64,000 bases of DNA from contig JAJFZO010000747.1 of the NCBI GenBank assembly GCA_021397835.1, forward strand, positions 3,412,501 through 3,476,500, read 5' to 3'. The translations under genes were made by a program, and so were the position numbers. The notes below the pieces were generated by a model, which had not been told where the DNA came from, made no database searches, and was given only the letters and a program-made list of their open reading frames with translations. Below, piece by piece: positions 38,063-50,808 of the stretch (position 1 is its first letter; each line of letters begins with the position of its first letter). The DNA comes from Moringa oleifera. Its lineage: Eukaryota; Streptophyta; Magnoliopsida; Brassicales; Moringaceae.

Positions 38063-39769
38063 TTGCAGCCGCGATCCATTTCATGATTATAATATGAAAT
38101 TCATATTATTAAGAAGATAGTGAACAACTTTAGCTTCTTAATTTGTTAAGTTTTGCTCATGTACCCATCTTTTGTTGCTTATTTCATTTTTGTTCTTTTT
38201 AAGTTAAATTATATTTTTATTTTATATCTTAAAATATTAATTTAATAAATTATATTTAATACAGTAATTTGGTTCAATTTATAATTATATTATTAATTTT
38301 TTCTCATTTAAATTAGAAACATGATATGACAAATTTTGATGTGAATTTTCATAAATGTAAAAAAAACATTTAAATTATTATCATATAAAATATTTTTTAA
38401 ATTGTGTACTGTTAAAAATCTATAAAAAATAATTTATGAGTTAAAAATTTTTTAAAATTATAGCCATTCATAAATTTAAAATGAAATGTAGTTATTTCAG
38501 TCATTTTTTAGGCATTTTAATAATTGAAACTAAGATCCTATTTAAATCAAATTAAAAATTAAATATATAATTAATTCAAATAAATACATCAAAAATTTAA
38601 TTAAAAAATGGTTTAGTTCTTCTTTTTTTTTTAATCATCTATAACATTCTCTCTATTAGCAACTTAAAGTTGAACTTGAAAGAAAAAGGATTAATTACAA
38701 AGCATAGATTGTCTAGATATAATTATACATATACTCTCACATCCACGAGAAATTAACTTTATAATTAACATCTTAATTACTAATTAACAAATCACACAAT
38801 ATGTTTAAGAACTATGTCTTTATCGTATTTTCCCTCTTGTACTTCTCTTAAATATTTGAATGTCATTAGAATATTATTATTAGTTCAAAAAAATCATAAT
38901 ACTAAAACATATTGTAAATAAAGACTATAGAAATTAATAAATCATAGATTTCATGTGCGCACAACATTTTTCAGTCATGACTAAAAGGGTATTTTGATTA
39001 TATTCAGTCATAAGAAAATCAGGTCAAAAAATTCTTATTAAAGTCCTAAATAATCACATTTTATGGAGTCATTAAACATTAAAAATAACGATTTTTTAAA
39101 TAAAAAAACCATGAATATAATAATAAGAATTCTGAAGTTTCATTGTAATTGAAATTTATTCATCGTGATACCTTAAAAAACATTATCAAGTTTTATTATA
39201 CTTATAATTAAATTTTAATCATTAAAATTCTATATCATGATATATGAGTTAAAATTACATATATATATATATATATCATATCTTTCAAATAAAAATCACA
39301 ATATTAAATTTTAAATAATGTATAATACTTGATAAACACATTTTAAAATTGTGAGAGATAATCTCAAATAAAAAATTTGTAATAATTAAGATATCAAAAC
39401 AAAAAATATTTATACATGATGGGGATGACAATAAAAATTAAATGTAATATATACGCAAATTTACTTGAGATCTTATTGTCATAATTGAAAAAAAAAGATT
39501 GAATATTGAAAAAATAAAATGAGAAATTTTCCAATAATTAATTCTTATTATACTTTAAAAAACTGGAGAATACCCACTTGAATGAACAATATAATATACT
39601 TCAAAATTTAACCTTATGAGTTACAAATACGTCACAAAAGTCACAATTTGTAAATGTTTAAAAGAGTTGAGTAGGAAAATGAAATAATGAGAAAAATAAG
39701 GGCTTTTAAGCAAATAAGAGGAGCAAGAAAGGGGCAAAAAGGAAAGGCAGAAAAAGTCAAAGAAGTCCT

Positions 39770-40210
39770 AACTGGGATTCGCAGGGACAAAAAAGACAAA
39801 ACAGGGCCAAGCTGTAAGCCCCAATAGTGACGTAACACATTGCGTACGACGTTGAAACAATGTGCCGTTTTCATTTTATTATTTTAATTAAAAAATAATT
39901 AATCTTACGGCCCACATGGCGCGAGATATTAATTTATTAATTATCGCTTTCAAGATTCTCTCTCTGGCTTGAAACGTGGCACTACGGGCCTCGGCTTTCG
40001 TGCGAGAGTTTGGTTGTTGTTTAGCGGATTTTCTCGTGGTCCCCACGTGAGGGGAGTGCCAGTGGCGCGTTTGTTACAGTCTCGAACAAGGCGAGTAGTG
40101 TTGATGTTATTCTGGTGAGAGGGGTTAGGGAGTTTGGTTTGGTCGGGACGTGGCTGGAATGGGCTGAGCCCCTTTGCTCAGTCGGTAACCAATCAATCAA
40201 TCATCTGATG
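39770..40210. other. GC-rich island with promoter-like motifs, no gene seen
   Basis: Within AT-rich surroundings this island contains TGACGT (39828-39833), CACGTG (40044-40049), GGCCCACATGGCGCG and several CG-rich words. No frame with protein similarity was recognised. It may be a promoter of an unplaced transcript or an old unique sequence. Confidence 0.35.
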
Positions 40211-41224
40211 CAATTTCATCCCTACTGCTTTCCCATCTATTTTAAAAATACTAATAAACAATTAAATCATTTTTTATTTTATATTTTTAATATATATATA
40301 ATAATTTAATTTAATAAATCATATTTTTAAAATTTTTAAAAATAATTATTTTAATTCAAAATATTCTAAAACAAAATTTTATTTAATTTTTATAAACATA
40401 AAAATATTTTAAATTATAAGTATAAAAAATCAAAAAATAAATATTAAATAATATTTTTATATTTATCAAAATTTAAAAATTTATCAAAAAATAACTCATA
40501 AGTTGAAATTTATTCAAAATCGATGAAACCAAAATAAAATTTTAAAATTATGAGTCTTTCTTTTTTATATTTTTGAAGCATTTCATTCAAAATAATATCA
40601 TTAATTTTTTTTTGATAGCAATCAGAATCAAAATCCAATTAAATCAAAATTTAAATTTAAAAAATGTGTATAGTTTGAGATTTTTGTTTTATATTTACCA
40701 AAAAATATATTGTTTGATTAAGTAAATTGTGTATCTATACTTTAATATGTGTTAAATATAATAAATTAAAAATAAAAAGAAAAAAATCATTAGCCAATTA
40801 ATCATGGTTTCTAGTAATGTCATATTTTGTATCAATAATAATATTATTACTTTAAGTTTTGTTATTTGTGTATACATTCAATTCTACAAATCCAAATTTG
40901 CATTTTGGGGCCTAGTACCCTATTATTGGCCCAAGAAGCCCAAAACTAAAGAAAAACTTTTACATGACAATTTAACATGGGGCCACAGGCCACAGAACGA
41001 GGCCCATATGAAATAAAATCTGATAATATGGTTAAGCCATAGTTATTATTTAGTAATAATGTGTGTGTGCATATATATATAAAACCAATTTTTCTATCAT
41101 AGAGGATTTATTTTTAAATTTTAAAAATTTCAAAAAAAATTGAATTCTTTGAAATAAGTTTTATGTTTAAGTTATGTAAAATTTTAATATTTATCACGTT
41201 TCAGTAGATTAATTTTGACGTTCA

Positions 41225-41650
41225 AAAGTTATCAATTAAACTATGATCAATCAATTTAGATCAAATTAAATTATATTAAAAAATTTTAAATTAAAGATAT
41301 CATATAATACATCTTAAATTAATTTTTTTTACATATATATAAATATTAAAGCTAATATCATAAAAATAATAAAAAAATAAGTACTAAAAATATATTTTTT
41401 ACAAAAAAATAAATTGTCAAGAATTTTAAAAACTCATAAAAATAACTTGAGAATAGAACGTTATTGATAAACTTGAAAGGGAGTGTAGAAATTTTTTCAA
41501 TTATTTTTGAAGTATTTCAATAATCAAAATATTTTTATTTTTTTACAGATATTTGACTTAAATTTTAATTTAAACTAAATTAGTAAATTAATATTTGATT
41601 TATTACTGTTTGAACATAAGAATTTATTTGATAATACAAAATAAATATAA
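41225..41650 (+). repeat. MITE-like AT-rich repeat copy
   Basis: It shows the family's order of blocks: GATCAAATTAAATTATATTA, then an ATATAAATATTAAAGC block, GTATTTCAATAATCAAAATA, and the end TTTGATAATACAAAATAAAT. Confidence 0.5.
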
Positions 41651-42753
41651 TTTTTTGAATAAATATTATTTTGAACCTTGGGTTTTGCGTTCTCTCTTTA
41701 CTCGAAATTTAACTTTTAAAACTTTCTAAAATAAATTTTAATTTATTAATTTTATTTAAATTAGATATTAAAAAAATAATTATAAAAAATTAATATTTTT
41801 TATTATTAGAATGACTAAAAAGTTATTTAAATAAATTTTAATTTTATTTTAATTTTATCTTATAATTTTAAATAATTTTTTACTAACAAACTATTTTTTA
41901 TAAAATTTTAAATTTTTTTATAGTATATATTTTTTAAAAAAATATTTTTAGTACTCCAAAAATTTTACTTTTTTCATGATAGTACTTGAAATATTTTTTT
42001 ATATTTATGAAAAATTTTAAATTTAAACTTGTTGTAAAAAAATTTTCAATTTAAAGATTTTTAATTTTTAAATTATTTGATAAATTTTAATTTAATCTAA
42101 ATTGATAGACTAAAGTTTCCTTAAAAATGTTTTAAAAGTTAAAATTTGATCGAAAATATAAAACAAAATTTTAAAGTTTTAAATTACATTTATTTTAAAT
42201 TTTCATATAATCATTATTTCAACTTTGATTATGTGATATTTTTTATTTAAAGCTATTAATACATGCTTTACCATAGAAGGTTGGATAACATAAAAATTAA
42301 TCCTCTTGAGAGCCCAAATCTCGGTGTTTAAATTCATCCTCATTTTTTCTTCTTATAACTTTTTTACATGTTTATATATATTACAGGATATTTTCCTTCA
42401 GTTACAAGTAATTGATATTAAAAAATACGAAAGTTGTACATTGCATAATAATAACAGTAATAATAATTGATTAAATAATAATAATAATAATAATATTTTA
42501 TTTTATAATTTGAAGGAAAAATAAAAGAAAATAAAATATTAATGAGTTGTATCCAATAATTGCGCGAGATCTTAGGATTACATACGCACTCTGTGTAATC
42601 TGTGGGGCCAACTTGGGAAAACTCAGTTTACTTATGTTTTGGTCAAAGTACTGTATTAAGCCACGAAGGCTCCTGTCTTCGCCACAAGAAGAAGAACAGA
42701 AACAACACAAATCAGCCAGAATCTTAATCCAAATCTCAAATTCAACGAAATCC

Positions 42754-44454
42754 ATGAAACCCACTTCACGACATACAGTGGTAAATCTTCTTTGGCTGAC
42801 ACTGTTATTAATCCTTCATGTTTCTCAGTCTGCTGTCGAGAAACCCCCGCCTCTTCCTATCTTGCCGCTCCCCTCTGCTTCCCAGCTGAAATGGCAGCTC
42901 GGTTCTATGGCCTTCTTCCTCCACTTCGGACCCAACACATTCACTGATTCAGAGTGGGGCACCGGATGGGCGGACCCGTCGGTTTTCAACCCGACCCGAT
43001 TGAACGCCACCCAGTGGGTTCAAGTAGCTAAGGACTCTGGGTTTTCGAGGGTGATACTCACCGCAAAGCACCACGATGGGTTTTGCCTGTGGCCGAGTGA
43101 GTACACGGAGTACTCCGTGAGGTCGAGTCCTTGGAGGAATGGATGTGGAGATGTTGTGGGAGAGCTGGCAATGGCTGCAAAGGAGGCTGGCGTCGGGTTG
43201 GGGCTTTATCTCTCACCGTGGGATCGCCACGAGAAGTCCTACGGGAAGACTTTACAGTACAACGAGTTCTATATGGCTCAAATGACCGAGTTGTTGACCA
43301 GGTGAATTGATTTTCAGTTTTCTCATGAATTCAGAGAAACTCAAGCACTTTACTGAAACCTGAATCTCTTGAAATCGAGCAGGTATGGAGAGATCAGGGA
43401 GGTCTGGTTAGATGGGGCAAAAGGAGCGGGAGAGAAGAACATGGAGTATTTCTTTGATCTTTGGTTCACTCTCATCCATCAGCTTCAGCCTGGGGCCGTC
43501 ATCTTCTCGGACGCTGGCCCTGACACCAGGTGGATCGGAGACGAAGCTGGTGTTGCTGGGTCTACTTGTTGGTCTCTTTTCAATAAGAGCAATGCAGAGA
43601 TCGGCGGCACTGATCCCATGTAAGCCCTTTCATACCTTCATCTGGCAATTGGCAAATCAACTGAAATCAGTTATGGTTGATGATTCAACAGGTACTCGAA
43701 GGAAGGAGATCCATGGGGACATGACTGGGTGCCTGCTGAGTGTGATGTGTCCATCAGACCTGGATGGTTCTGGCATGCATCAGAAGTTCCAAAGTCTGCA
43801 GTGGAACTTCTGGACATATTCTACAAATCAGTCGGAAGAAACTGTCTCCTGTTACTGAATGTGCCCCCGACTTCTTCTGGTCTGATATCTGACAAAGATA
43901 TACAAGTTCTTCAAGAATTCAGACAACTCCGCATGTCCATTTTCTCCAATAATCTAGCCAAGAATGCTTCTGTTAGTGCCAGCAATACACGAGGAGGAGA
44001 TAGCAGTTCCAGATTCAGTCCCACCAATGTCCTTGAAGAAGGTATCCACACTTACTGGGCACCTGAGGAGGATCAATCCAATTGGGCTTTATACTTAGAC
44101 CTTCATGAACTGGTGGCCTTCAATGTTCTGCAAATTCAAGAGCCAGTTCACATGGGACAGAGAGTTGTTAACTTCCATCTTGAGATCTTTAATGAAAAAG
44201 GGGAATGGAAGAAAGTGATCAGTGGTACAACTGTTGGATATCAGAGGCTGCTTAGGTTTCCAACCGTTGAGTCCCACAACTTGAAGCTTGTCATTGACAT
44301 GGCTCGGGCAGATCCACTCATTTCTTACCTGGGAATATATATGGATCAGTTTTCCATTCTGGGCACTGTTCATAATATCTCTGAAGCAGGCCTTAATGGC
44401 AGTCGAGTTCTTCAGCAAACTCCGAAGAACCATTATCTAATTTCAAGAATGTAA
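42754..44454 (+). CDS. FUC1: alpha-L-fucosidase 1, GH29, secreted
   Basis: Hydrolyses alpha-L-fucosyl residues, in Arabidopsis FUC1 (At2g28100) those alpha-1,3/1,4-linked on N-glycans, in the apoplast. The exons are 42754-43301, 43383-43619 and 43692-44454. They total 1548 nt (515 aa; Arabidopsis about 506). The chosen ATG starts a signal peptide (residues about 10-28 hydrophobic, LLWLTLLLILHV). The upstream in-frame ATG at 42547 would add 69 residues and bury the signal peptide. GH29 hallmarks are FFLHFGPNTF, TAKHHDGFCLW and the nucleophile motif REVWLDGAKG. The C-terminal 180 residues form a beta-rich domain like the discoidin/F5-8 type. The HXDG and WLDG motifs are intact. Confidence 0.95.
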
Positions 44455-45307
44455 CATTTGTTTTAGACTGTCATGAATGAATCACTCATAAAGGATTACA
44501 TGCAACATGACAGTCTGAATTCAATCATAAAGATCTGCTCGTATGTCAAAAGGCATGTGAAAGCCATGGAAGTCCTCTTTGTAAGTACCTTTGACCAAGA
44601 AGTTGATTTGCAAAGAAATTTTTATATCAATTGATCAAAGACCACCATCAGCCAGGAACAATTTTGAGATTTTGTTGAAAATTGGGTGCCCTGATCATGT
44701 ATGCCTGTAGTTCTCTCCAGGTATAGTAATATCCAGACTGACTAAATGCTTATGGAGTTGTGATTGATAACTTAAATGGGGCTAGACTGACTAAATGCTT
44801 ATGGAATTGCGATTGATAACTTAAATGGGGCTAAAATCAAAAGATATCCATTGCAGATAAGTACAGATATCGTTGCTAATATAGATACTATAACACTACA
44901 CAACTTGTGGAGCAGAAGCATGCCCGTATAACCTCTACTTCTCTCTGAGCTTCTTCCTTGTGCAGATCAGTCTTGCCTCTTAAGCTTGAAGAGCGCAGAT
45001 GGCTGCCAGGCTCTCACACTTAATAGCAAGTTGGTTTCGATAAGAACATGCATGCTTAATAAATAGCTGCAGCGACCCCATTTTCTGCAGCTGCAGAAAA
45101 AGTATAAGAATCCTGAAACAAATGACTAGGTGGGAAAAGGAAAAAAGGAAGAAGAAAGTTCTAATGTGATTAACCAACCTATTTTAAAGGGTGGCATTCG
45201 CCAAATAATAGATGGGAGATTGAAAATTACTGAGGGGATACAGAACTCAATGCGACAAGATGTATAAGATCATAACAGAATAGATCATATAAGACAGACC
45301 TGAAGAT
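44455..45307. other. spacer between convergent FUC1 and methyltransferase genes
   Basis: It holds the 3' flanks of FUC1 (plus strand) and the methyltransferase (minus strand), which are transcribed toward each other. A 49-base tandem duplication lies at 44735-44832. No further gene was seen. Confidence 0.5.
44735..44832. repeat. 49-base tandem duplication
   Basis: Two adjacent units begin AGACTGACTAAATGCTTATG and differ at only two positions, so the duplication is recent. Confidence 0.9.
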
Positions 45308-48300
45308 TCAAGTGATCTTGACATCTCGGAGAAGCCGAGCTGCTATTGCTCCATATCTTCTTGTTTCCCAATCACTAAGCTTTCCCTCCCTTAGTTTTCT
45401 CAATATGCTATCTTCTTTCATTTGACAACCAACATCTTCCCCTTCACTCAAGATTCTTGGTTCTTCTGCTATGCTTTCACCCTTATCCTGCATTCTTTTC
45501 TTCGCTTGAAGCTCATCAGTTTTTTTATCATTCTCTGAAATGTTCCCCAAACACCCAGCTGGAGATTTTAATACCATTGTGAAAAGCTGAATACTTGGGT
45601 GTTGGTACTTATCATCCATCTGCAGTAACGAGAAGGATGTGCACAGTGTAAGAGACTGAACAACATTCACTAGGATCTAAACGAAAGCAAGCTTTCTTAT
45701 TATTCTGAAATCTGCCTAACATACTGAAGAAACTAGGAATGGCCGTTTTTCCCGAGGAATACTACTTATTGTTTGAACCCAGTCCCCTGCTTCCAAGATA
45801 CAGTTTTTTTTTTTTTTTTTAACGAGGGACTAGCACTTAAAGTTCAGAATTAGAATAAGATACTCACCTTAGCTTTTGGAACCATTTTCACCTCAAAATT
45901 TCTTTTCCAAATCTGAAGCATTTGCTCATGGACACTAGTAGAACGGATCTCATACCCCAACTACACAAACCATTTAGTAAAGGATAAGTATATCAATGTG
46001 GGTGTCACTGGAAGAGGAAGAAAAACTCAGACACATACCATAATTGTGGTTTTTGAGCCTGATAATGCCATTATCGTCTTCAACAGTGGTTCCAAAAGAT
46101 GCTCTGAGTAAACCTTAAAGAAGTAAAAGTTACTGGCTCAGTCTAAAATAGTATTACATGGGAGATTTGTCCTTTCCCACTCAAGACAAAACGCATTGTG
46201 CTTCATTTCTTAAGTCACCAAGAAGTAGAGGATGGGAGATAGGAAGGAGAGAACTGCTTGCCTATAGTCCTACTCTAATTTTGGCAACACTTTTCCAGCG
46301 AGAAAGCATGCACTTATGCTGCTCAGAAGTCATTAACAGCGTCAAGTAATCTATTGTATTCTTAACATAAGATTAATACAAGGATAGACAACCTAAAAAC
46401 TTACAACATCGGTACCAATGATGTAGTCAAATGGTGGACCAACTGCCTTTATATGATCCTCATTTCCCCAGTCCAACTGTTCAACCCTGATTGATCCAAA
46501 TGACTCTACAAGAAGGCCAATTTCTATGTAAGGCAAAGTGCCAAGTAACATTCAAGTTCTCCCATACAGAAGTCAGATAGCAATAAAACATTTGTTGCTA
46601 CTTAAAGAATCATAGTATGTGAATTCGATTTCCAGGTTATATTCAAACTCACGTTAAAAGCTAGAAAATTATAATGGCACTTAGAGTGGGCATTAGATTA
46701 GATAGAAATTCATAGTAAGTGTATAAACAAAAAGAAAAGCATGCAGATGAGAATCATTGAAATCTTCAATAAGCAAACCTGAACCAGCATTCATCTGCAA
46801 GATTCTTGAAGTATTACGCTCCATATTTCTCATTAACAATGGCAAAACCTCAACTTGATCTGTTGAAACCACATCACATCCCAACAATGCCATGCCTGCA
46901 AAGAGTAGCTGATTTCGAAAATGAACATCCTACTTGATGAAGCCAGGTAACCTGTCATTGTGGCAAGCAAAAAAAAAAAAAAAACAGCTTGTATGCCCAA
47001 GATCCACTACCGACAATGTAGAAACTCACCGAATCCGGCTACACCACAACCTGCTCCAAGTTCAATGACACGTTTTCCTTGAAGTTTAGATGGGCAAAGT
47101 TTTCCCTTTCTACAATTTTTTTCCTGCAAAACAACCAAACGATTATGAGCTTTGACAATAAGAAATACAATGGAGGCATCCAGTGTATGACCTGTATATC
47201 TGACTTTAAAAACAAAGCATAAAGCTGCTCTTGATCAAGCATGAAACAGAGCAAAATTGTAGTTCAATTCCCAAAATGCAACTTCTTGCTGCCAACACCA
47301 CCCACCCCCAACCCCCAAAATACCAGGGCCCCGCCGGAAAACAAAAGAGAAGAAAAGAAACAAAGATTACAGGGAAAAGAGATATGGAAATGCTCTCCTC
47401 TTTGAAAAATAAATATAATGTTTGTTTAAGCTTTTTGGTACATCTGATGATCCGTAGGAGCCAAAGGGATAAAAAGAACCCAATGAGCATGATGGATTGA
47501 GTATTATTACAAAGAACTATTTTAAAATAATTTTCTGGTGGAATTAGACAATAGGATTATTGATTTCAGGTCACATAGAAAGTTAATAAGAAATTAGAAA
47601 ATACTTAAAGATTATATCCTCACAAGATAGTCTCCAAGGATTTGATATCCTAGTCATCTTGTGCCATTGCAAGGATCAACAAGTACACAGCACAGTCCAA
47701 ATAGTGGCCCCAGCTCATGTTGATTCATGGTTACTTTTTTTAAAAAAAGCACACATCCCACAGTCCTACTTTCACTTAATCCACATATCTCAAACAACTT
47801 CAGAAAGTTTTACGCCAACTATTTGGTTGCATAAACGCAACTTCACAAAAGATTTCAAGATCCATCCAGCTAGCAGTCAGGAAGCTGTGAAGGACAAATT
47901 CAAGGGAATATATTCAGAAGCATTCACAAAAAGTTAAAAAAAAAGAAAAAAAAATCAATACCAGAAACTTGACAAAGACCAGCGAAGCATCCCAAACTGT
48001 AGTTCCTAAATGCTTGGAATTCGGATCCTACCGCAAATATAAAAGTGTCAGGAATCTTTTAATAAAGTTGTCATAGCAAATATATTACATAACCAATCAT
48101 AGAAACTTAGTAAGGAGCATCAATTTGAGCCTTGGTAGTCTAAACATGATCATTAATAAGCAAGTACACAGTGAACTAGCAAATGTATATCCAATTAATG
48201 TTTCAGATATGCAACACCGATTTAGCCATTGCTTTTGTAGGTATACAGATAAACAAAACAACTTCTGTGTTTGTTTAAACTTTTTAGTTGATATGTAAAC

Positions 48301-48893
48301 ATTTAAGGAAAATAGAAAGTTTCAATGCAACCCTGGCTTTCTTAATATAGCCAAATAGCATGGCATAAGAATGAAACTCTGGCATAAGCCAGACTCTGCC
48401 CTATCACTTCCTCATGCATGCTCAATTGGTGCATCTTGTTCAAATACTAAGACTTAAACTTTCACACATTTAAGACTGCAGTGAACAGTACCATCTCAAA
48501 AAGGAAGATTTATTAACCGATTGCAAATACAACCTGATCAAAGAACCTTAAAAAAAGAAAAAAAAAAAAAAAACAGAATACCTGAGCAAACTGTAGTTCA
48601 TGGCCCAAAATTTCAAGGGTAATTGCAGAGGTGCTTGGCGAATTTACCCTGATACAGCAAATGTAAGCAGCATTCCTCTTTAAAGAAAAAAAGGAAAAAG
48701 AAAATCATGCAAAATAAAATAATGCAGTGTCACATGGAATCTCCATATGAATTCCAATCTTTCAATGAGGAAAGAACATGATTGTGTATGAAAAATTTAA
48801 TCATCATGACAAACAAACCTGATTGATAAAATAATGTTCCTTAGACATCATTTAGATATAAACTAAACATGTACAATACCTGTCAGGCTCCAT
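45308..48893 (-). CDS. METTL21-type SAM-dependent (protein-lysine) methyltransferase
   Basis: A seven-beta-strand methyltransferase of the Methyltransf_16 / METTL21 family; relatives methylate lysines on chaperones, elongation factors or VCP, but the plant substrate is unknown. The coding exons are 48893-48880, 48648-48582, 48027-47962, 47123-47030, 46895-46779, 46505-46405, 46113-46039, 45960-45868 and 45619-45308. They total 939 nt (312 aa), phases consistent; the first coding piece is only 14 nt. The motif order is GTTVWDASLV, motif I VIELGAGCGVAGFG, acidic loop MALLGCDVVSTDQ, LDWGNE and the family signature DVVY (DxxY). It matches At1g08125 from memory. The last exon adds a charged tail of about 103 residues outside the methyltransferase fold. 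A non-coding exon about 49435-49500 and a leader intron to 48925 probably precede it. Confidence 0.93.
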
Positions 48894-50560
48894 TTGAATG
48901 TTTTTCCCAAAGAGAAGCAATATCCTGAAATTAAGCACATCAAAACCTCAAATTCCAACTAATCACACCCTCACTAAAGTAACAGTTTGACATGAATTAC
49001 CTTACTGTAATGCCCAAGAAAACTTAAAAGAGAAAATGGAAAAGAAAAGACAATACACAGTAATCTAACCCTCAGGCAGGAAACATGGGAACAATAGCAG
49101 CAAATTTTGTATCTTTTTTTTAACAATTTTCGGGTAGTATCTATAGTTAGTATAGCATACACCCAAATTAACGTTAATACACGATCTAATTTTTGGGGGA
49201 AAAAACAAAACAAATTGAAAGGGGAAATCCCTGGAAACCTACCAAAGGTAATTGAAATGAAAGTGCAAAAACATAAAAAATAAAAATAAAATATCAAATG
49301 GAAATCACCGATGCTGCAGTTAGTTGTTTATAACTCCAAGGGTGATATAGCACTCGACTTGCCAGTTATTTGGAAGTAAGAAAACAAAAATGAAGAAACT
49401 AAAGCAATAATAGAGATCGAGAGGGAGGGGTAACCTCAAGTTGCGGAATACCGTACTCTTCTTTGATGTTTCTCTAACAGAGCAAGTCAGAGAAAACGGA
49501 CATGGAAGTCGGAAGAGTTACTTTGGAAGCAAAAAATTTTGAACTGTGGAAGTGTTGCGAGGCCACTCAAAAGATCTCTGCAAGTGTTCCCAAAGAACCT
49601 TCAAAGTTTATTTAAAATTTTAATTTATATTTTGTATTATTAATTAAATTTTAACTTATAAAATAATAAATTTATAATTTTTTAAAATTTAATTAAATAA
49701 ATAGTTCACTTTTTAAAAAAAATAAAAAATGAAAATATGATAAAGAAAGAAGTTCACAACTTAAACTTTAAATCTCCTGTTAAATAATATAAATTATTAA
49801 AATTTTTATATCACTGTATCGATTTAAAAATTTTTAAATATTTTTTATTATTAATTTATGTAATTATATAACAAATTATAAATTTAAAAAATATATTTTT
49901 AAAATAAGTTATTAAAATTAAAATTTTAATGATAAAATAATATTTAAAAAATTCTGAATGACCCAAATTTTCAGTGAGAGTTGCATTTAGAGAGAAAAAA
50001 TCTCTAAAAGATTTTGAGGACTAAAAAACAATAATCAATTACAAAAAAGGAAAATAATAAGTTTAAATCTTGATATATAACATATTCATAAGATTAATTG
50101 AATAAAATAACCATTAATTTTGAATTTGACTTCAAAATCAAATATTAAAGTTTATAAGAGGGGATAAATTTTGCTTTTTTTTTTTTATAGAATTCTTATT
50201 TTAGTTTTAAAAGTTTTCAAGTCACGCTAATGTTATTTAAATTAATTAAATAAAAAATTTTATTTGGTTTAAATTAATCGATTAAAATTTGTTTGAAAAC
50301 AAAGAATATATTTCAAGTTTAAATATTTTTTATATTTATAAATAATGCATTATTTTTTAAATAATTGATATTTATAAAAAAAATTAAGAAGATACGGGTG
50401 AGCTCTGTAAATAATCAAAATACTTAATAAAATAAAAAATTAATCCAGTTACCAATAAGTTTATTGTAAGGTAAAATCAATTACGTGATTTTTTTTTAAA
50501 AAAATTGAATAACATATTTCCAAATTGTTTTTTGCTAAAAGAAATCTATTGATTTTGTTA
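48894..50560. other. methyltransferase leader intron and divergent promoter region
   Basis: From 48925 to 49434 is the inferred 5' leader intron of the methyltransferase (donor GAG/GTTACC, acceptor TTTCAG). From about 49550 to 50560 is AT-rich spacer between this gene and the divergently transcribed SAM synthase. No gene was seen in the spacer. Confidence 0.5.
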
Positions 50561-50808
50561 TTCTTTGGGGCAGAGAGGGTTGAGATCGGGTCGATATTGC
50601 CCGGAGAGCTAAACCCGACAAGTGGCTACGAGCACCGATCGAAGCGGATCACCAAGAGGGTAACAGAGGAGCGAGTCTTCACTTAACAAATCCCAATCAT
50701 CTGCGGATCCTTCTTTACTGCTATTTCATTTGTTTCTCTCTGTTTAGATTATTCATTTTCTCTTTCCTTCTTCTTCTTCTTCTTCTTCCTCCTTTGAGTG
50801 AAAGAGAG

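Larger units (their letters stand above)
32388..42753. other. 10 kb AT-rich intergenic region
   Basis: No coding exon is supported. The first 1.3 kb, of near-normal composition, is the MYB upstream region with CT-rich 5' UTR-like sequence at about 32400-32460. From about 33.8 kb on, the DNA is mostly A and T with scattered diverged MITE-like copies (for example 34.9-35.1, 36.8-37.2, 38.2-38.6, 40.3-40.7, 41.2-41.65 and 41.7-42.2 kb). Two exceptions are a perfect 12-base inverted repeat at 38020-38062 and a GC-rich island at 39770-40210. A TAA microsatellite lies at about 42474-42495. Confidence 0.45.

Noticed and set aside
42547..42753. Upstream in-frame extension of FUC1
   Set aside because: It would place about 69 residues before a clear signal peptide; the downstream ATG at 42754 is the better start.
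47231..47500. Plus-strand open frame of 89 codons between methyltransferase exons
   Set aside because: Intronic on the other strand, no domain, no own promoter seen.
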